From NCBI GenBank assembly GCA_024134725.1, contig CP099863.1, positions 1,607,501 through 1,671,500 on the forward strand: a DNA stretch of 64,000 nt, given 5' to 3'. This document shows, one piece after another, positions 60,760 through 64,000 of the stretch (positions within the stretch are counted from its first letter, which is position 1; each line of letters starts with the position of its first letter). The stretch comes from Bacillus sp. 1780r2a1 (GTDB lineage Bacteria; Bacillota; Bacilli; Bacillales; Bacillaceae_H). The notes below the pieces were generated by a model. That model had not been told where the DNA came from. It saw only the letters and a list, made by a program, of their open reading frames with translations, and did not search any database. A program made the position numbers and the translations under genes.

Positions 60760-61326
60760 ATGAAAGAACAAAATGATGTTATTTTATACAACCGAATAAA
60801 GCAAAAAGATCAAGCTGCTCTTGAATTGTTATACGACAAGTATGAACGGATTTTATACTCTTTTGTGTATCGATTAACAAGCCAGGCTGATTTAGCTGAA
60901 GAAGTTGTACAGGAAGTATTTATTAAGATATGGAGAGGAAAAGGTGTTTATCATGAAGAAAAAGGGAAATTTTCTTCGTGGCTCTTTACAATTGCTCGAA
61001 ACACAGCGATTGATTTAATTCGAAAGCGAAAATCAGATCCTATTTTTTCAGATGAAGTGTTTGATTATGTAGAGGATAAACAGGCAAAACCAGATGAGGA
61101 AGTAGAGTGGCAAGATGAAAAGCTTCGCGTGCAAGAAGCAGTTTCTCAGCTTTCTGAAGAACAAAAGCAAATCATTAACGCCGTTTATTTCAGAGGGTTA
61201 ACACAACAAAAAATAGCAGAAGAACACGAAATCCCTTTGGGGACAGTTAAAGGTAGGGTGCGGCTAGCATTGAAGAAATTAAAGACTTATTTGAGTAATG
61301 ACTTGGAAAGGAGAGCTGATTCATGA
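60760..61326 (+). CDS. ECF RNA polymerase sigma factor
   Basis: A 188-residue sigma factor. Region 2 is LYDKYERILYSFVYRLTSQADLAEEVVQEVFIKIWR, the linker is acidic (VEDKQAKPDEEVEWQ), and region 4 is AVYFRGLTQQKIAEEHEIPLGTVKGRVRLALKKL. It overlaps the anti-sigma gene by 4 nt (ATGA). The pair with an RskA-like protein suggests an envelope or redox signal. Confidence 0.92.
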   Translation: MKEQNDVILYNRIKQKDQAALELLYDKYERILYSFVYRLTSQADLAEEVVQEVFIKIWRGKGVYHEEKGKFSSWLFTIARNTAIDLIRKRKSDPIFSDEVFDYVEDKQAKPDEEVEWQDEKLRVQEAVSQLSEEQKQIINAVYFRGLTQQKIAEEHEIPLGTVKGRVRLALKKLKTYLSNDLERRADS

Positions 61327-62066
61327 GCATGTGTGACAAGTTAATTGATTTCTATAACGACAATTTAACACCTGGTGAAAAGAAAAGCTTCCAGTCACAC
61401 CTTCAAACATGTTCAAGCTGTCAAGAAGAGCTCCAAGAACTTGAAGAAGTACTTGGTGACTTAACGTTTTTAGCAGCAGAGCAAGCGCCTCCTCCAGGTA
61501 TGAAAGAACGCGTATTAGCAAATGTATTTCATGAAGAAGGACAATCGAGTGAGTTATCACATCATAAAGAAGGGATTAAGCAGGAGAAGAAGCTAAGAGC
61601 GACTAGCAGATGGATGCCGTTATTAGCAGCGGCCTTACTTTTCTCATTAGTCGGAAATGGTTATCTACTGTTAAAGTCAGACAGTGAGCATGAGGTAAGT
61701 GAGGGTCCAAAACTATCCCAGCCTGCGACTTCTATTCAAACAGTTACTTTACAGCCCGCAAACCCTAAAGAAGGAAACGCAAACGCTTCTATTGTAGAAG
61801 ACAATGGAAAAGTGAACGTGGTCATTCAAGCAAGCGGTCTTCAACAGCTTCAAAAAGATGAAGTCTATCAAGTGTGGCTTATTAAAGGTGACAAGCCTGT
61901 TCCTGCAGGTGCGTTTGTAGCCGATGAAAATGGGAACGGAACAGTGATTTATCAAATGACAGAAGAGCAGCGGAAACAACAGTGGGATACGATGGCAATT
62001 ACTCTGGAGCCTAATGCTAACAATGAATTGCCACAAGGTGATATTGTGCTTAGCTCTGTATTATAA
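61323..62066 (+). CDS. RskA-type zinc-finger anti-sigma factor
   Basis: A 247-residue membrane protein. The cytoplasmic zinc anti-sigma domain has His26, Cys30 and Cys33 (HLQTCSSC). One membrane helix is at about 96-114 (WMPLLAAALLFSLVGNGYLLL). An outer RskA domain follows (VVIQASGLQQLQKDEVYQVWLIKGDKPVPAG). It holds the upstream sigma factor until proteolysis releases it. Confidence 0.9.
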   Translation: MSMCDKLIDFYNDNLTPGEKKSFQSHLQTCSSCQEELQELEEVLGDLTFLAAEQAPPPGMKERVLANVFHEEGQSSELSHHKEGIKQEKKLRATSRWMPLLAAALLFSLVGNGYLLLKSDSEHEVSEGPKLSQPATSIQTVTLQPANPKEGNANASIVEDNGKVNVVIQASGLQQLQKDEVYQVWLIKGDKPVPAGAFVADENGNGTVIYQMTEEQRKQQWDTMAITLEPNANNELPQGDIVLSSVL

Positions 62067-62070
62067 TTAT

Positions 62071-62108
62071 AAAAAAGGTTTCATCGAATTTTGATGAAAC
62101 CTTTTTTT
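62071..62108. terminator. Bidirectional terminator
   Basis: AAAAAAGGTTTCATC / GATGAAACCTTTTTT, shared with the convergent YjiH-type gene. Confidence 0.85.
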
Positions 62109-62109
62109 A

Positions 62110-63477
62110 TTAAAATAGTATGTTTGCTACGATAACAGCAATTGGAAGCGTAATAAGCGTGCGAAGAATGAAGATGATTACAAGATCCAAGAATTTGATT
62201 GGAATTTTTGAACCTAAGAGTAATCCACCAACTTCTGACATATAAATGAGCTGTGTGACAGAAACACAAGCAATAACAAAACGAGTCAATTCACTCTCAA
62301 TACTCGATCCAATGACGGCGGGCAGGAACATGTCAGCAAATCCAACAACCATTGTTTGAGCAGCCTCTGCTGCTTCTGGTACTTGTAAGAGTGCAAGCAA
62401 TGGTTCAAACGGTAAGCCAATCCATTTAAATACTGGCGTGTATTCTGCGATGATTAGTGCAGTTGTACCAATTGCCATTACGACAGGTACAACGCCCATC
62501 CACATATCAAGGATGTTTTGGATTCCGTCTTTAAAGAACGCTTTAACTCCTGTATTATTTTCTGCTCGATTCAACGCTTTTTTCATTCCCCACGAAAAGG
62601 ACGTATGCTCTTTTGGAATAGTTTCGTCTGCCACGGTATGGTCTTTTGCATTTTCATGATACGTATCAGGTTTTCTTGATAACGGCGGGATACGCGGCAT
62701 AATAATAGCTGAAACCAATCCAATAAGCAACACGGTTAAGTAATATGGGATAATATATGCTTCTAACTTTAAATAAGAAAGAATAACAATTGTAAACGTA
62801 ATGGATACAACTGAAAATGTTGTACCAATTACCGCAGCTTCACGCTTTGTATAATAACCTTCTTCATACTGTTTACTTGTCAATAGTACACCAATTGTTC
62901 CATCACCTAACCATGATGCAAGACAGTCAATAGATGAACGTCCTGGTAACGTAAAAATTGGACGCATAAACTTTGTAAACAGAGCACCACATAGCTCTAG
63001 TAAACCGAAATTTAGCAGAAGAGGTAGTAAAAGGCCAGCAAATAAAAATACAGAGAATAATACGGGAATTAAATCATATAAAAGCGTCCCACCTGTGTTT
63101 TCTGACCAAACAGCCTCAGGTCCAATCTTAAAATAAGTTAAGATAACATATACAGCACCAACAAAGCGTGTAATAGTCCACACCCAACTAACAAGGAAAA
63201 GAGAGGATAGGAAAGAGCTGTTCTTTATAAAAGCCGGCTTGGTTAATTTAAATAAGATTGTAAAAGCTGCTGTTGCAACAACGATGATTGTCATGATTAA
63301 TGGAAGCTGACTCTCAAGCATCGTTTGTACAGCATTTGCCAAAATAGCAATAGGAATAGTTAGTTCTCCCTTATAAGAAAACGGAACAATAAATAAGAAA
63401 ATCCCTAGCAGAGAAGGGAGTAAGAATATCAATAAAGTTGATAAAGCAAACTTTTTTTCAGTAAGGGGTTGTTTCAA
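62110..63477 (-). CDS. YjiH-family membrane protein with nucleoside-recognition (Gate) domains
   Basis: A 455-residue multi-pass membrane protein with about ten segments. The Gate-type repeats are visible as LPGRSSIDCLASWLGDGTIGVLLTSKQYEEG and a second repeat near VVGFADMFLPAVIGSSIESELTRFVI. TTG 63477 has GAGGTG six bases upstream; an upstream ATG would place that site within the gene. The transported substrate is unknown. Confidence 0.82.
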   Translation of the reverse strand: MKQPLTEKKFALSTLLIFLLPSLLGIFLFIVPFSYKGELTIPIAILANAVQTMLESQLPLIMTIIVVATAAFTILFKLTKPAFIKNSSFLSSLFLVSWVWTITRFVGAVYVILTYFKIGPEAVWSENTGGTLLYDLIPVLFSVFLFAGLLLPLLLNFGLLELCGALFTKFMRPIFTLPGRSSIDCLASWLGDGTIGVLLTSKQYEEGYYTKREAAVIGTTFSVVSITFTIVILSYLKLEAYIIPYYLTVLLIGLVSAIIMPRIPPLSRKPDTYHENAKDHTVADETIPKEHTSFSWGMKKALNRAENNTGVKAFFKDGIQNILDMWMGVVPVVMAIGTTALIIAEYTPVFKWIGLPFEPLLALLQVPEAAEAAQTMVVGFADMFLPAVIGSSIESELTRFVIACVSVTQLIYMSEVGGLLLGSKIPIKFLDLVIIFILRTLITLPIAVIVANILF

Positions 63478-63712
63478 TACTTTCACCTCATTATGCACAT
63501 ACATAGTTATTCAAAAGAAGTATGCTCAAATTTTGTATAAATTAGAGCAAGGTCTGGCTGTGTTTAAATGCATAAATCTATAAAATGATTGTATGTTTAA
63601 AACAGCAACGTTATAAAAATAACACACTTTATAGGAGAGTAAAAGTTATTAATTTAATTTAAATTTTCGGAATAAAAAGCATTTTTTAGAGCTAACTGTA
63701 TGGAAGTGAAAT

Positions 63713-63742
63713 ACAAATAAGCAGCTTTGTTACGGCTGCTTA
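63713..63742 (-). terminator. Terminator of the Hsp20 gene
   Basis: On the minus strand: AATAAGCAGC / GCTGCTTATT. Confidence 0.65.
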
Positions 63743-64000
63743 TTCTTCATTAAATTCAATTGCAATCTGTTGGTTTACTTCTTGCTTTAAGAGTTTGATT
63801 TCTAACAATCCATTGCGGTACTTAGCTTTAATTTCATTTTCTACAAATTGAAAAGGAAGCTTAATCGTGCGCATGAATACTCCTGTATGCCGTTCATTAA
63901 TCTTTAAATGCGGTTTTGCAACTTCATAGGAATAGGGAAGCTGTCCCTGAATGGTAAGGGTGTTGAGTTCTACTTTAATTTCTACATCTTTAGCTGATTG
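63740..64000 (-). CDS. Hsp20/alpha-crystallin small heat-shock protein, C-terminal part
   Basis: The frame runs off the right edge; 86 residues are visible. The alpha-crystallin domain is clear: VELNTLTIQGQLPYSYEV, RTIKLPFQFVENEIKAKYRNGLLEIKLLK, the last being the beta8-beta9 signature. The N-terminal arm is outside the window. It acts as an ATP-independent holdase or as a spore protein. Confidence 0.85.
   Translation of the reverse strand, partial: QSAKDVEIKVELNTLTIQGQLPYSYEVAKPHLKINERHTGVFMRTIKLPFQFVENEIKAKYRNGLLEIKLLKQEVNQQIAIEFNEE

Overview
The window is chromosomal DNA of a low-GC, spore-forming Gram-positive bacterium of the Bacillaceae, most like Priestia (the Bacillus megaterium group). 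The reasons are TnrA, the bacillithiol gene bshB2 beside yojF, the bacilliredoxin brxA, strong AGGAGG ribosome binding sites, frequent TTG/GTG starts, consensus SigA promoters, and a metA-bsaA-ypgQ-ypgR-brxA-ypiP-ypjP neighbourhood that resembles B. subtilis. The species is inferred, not proven. I see no tRNA, rRNA, CRISPR array or intact prophage. There is one insertion sequence.

Layout. 1-632 is the end of a drug-type MFS exporter. 997-10229 is a complete nine-gene opine-metallophore operon, cntKLM-A-BCDF-E. It has a consensus promoter and a Zur-like operator, and active-site residues predict staphylopine itself as the product. 10.4-13.1 kb holds two lipoproteins and an MFS exporter with a perfect 20-bp palindrome at its promoter. 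13.4-15.3 kb is a two-gene ribA-ribD unit without the rest of the riboflavin pathway. 15.5-16.7 kb is a PlcR/NprR-type HTH-TPR regulator followed by a 39-residue exported pro-peptide that is too short to be found by usual gene-length cut-offs. 16.9-24.9 kb is a maltodextrin region: a GH13 neopullulanase, malEFG, a ROK repressor and an esterase. Three promoters there carry the same element, TTAATT-N5-AATTAA. 25-30 kb holds small accessory genes, two DUF4183 proteins and an amidase.

30.5-43.6 kb is mostly housekeeping: metA, fhs, bsaA, ypgQ, an ABC-F protein, ypgR, a polysaccharide deacetylase, brxA, ypiP, ypjP, an ATLF/PPEP-like secreted metallopeptidase, a thioredoxin-like protein and DinB. 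43.8-50.7 kb is a cobalamin riboswitch followed by btuF and a cobinamide-salvage operon (cbiZ, cbiB, cobD, cobU, cobS, cobC, a degenerate cobU-like gene and an adenosyltransferase). No btuC or btuD lies between btuF and cbiZ. An IS3-family element has landed in the loop of the operon's terminator hairpin. 52-64 kb holds rarD, tnrA with two TnrA boxes, a COG0523 metallochaperone GTPase with a second Zur-like box, panE, a GIY-YIG protein, the exonuclease ypcP, yojF-bshB2, proC, an ECF sigma/anti-sigma pair, a YjiH-family membrane protein and the end of an Hsp20 gene.

How the parts fit. The cnt operon (zinc and transition-metal scavenging) and the COG0523 GTPase (metal insertion under zinc shortage) carry similar Zur-like operators overlapping their start sites, so they probably answer the same zinc signal. 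The maltodextrin block is a self-contained regulon. The cobalamin block salvages incomplete corrinoids and depends on transport genes that are not in the window.
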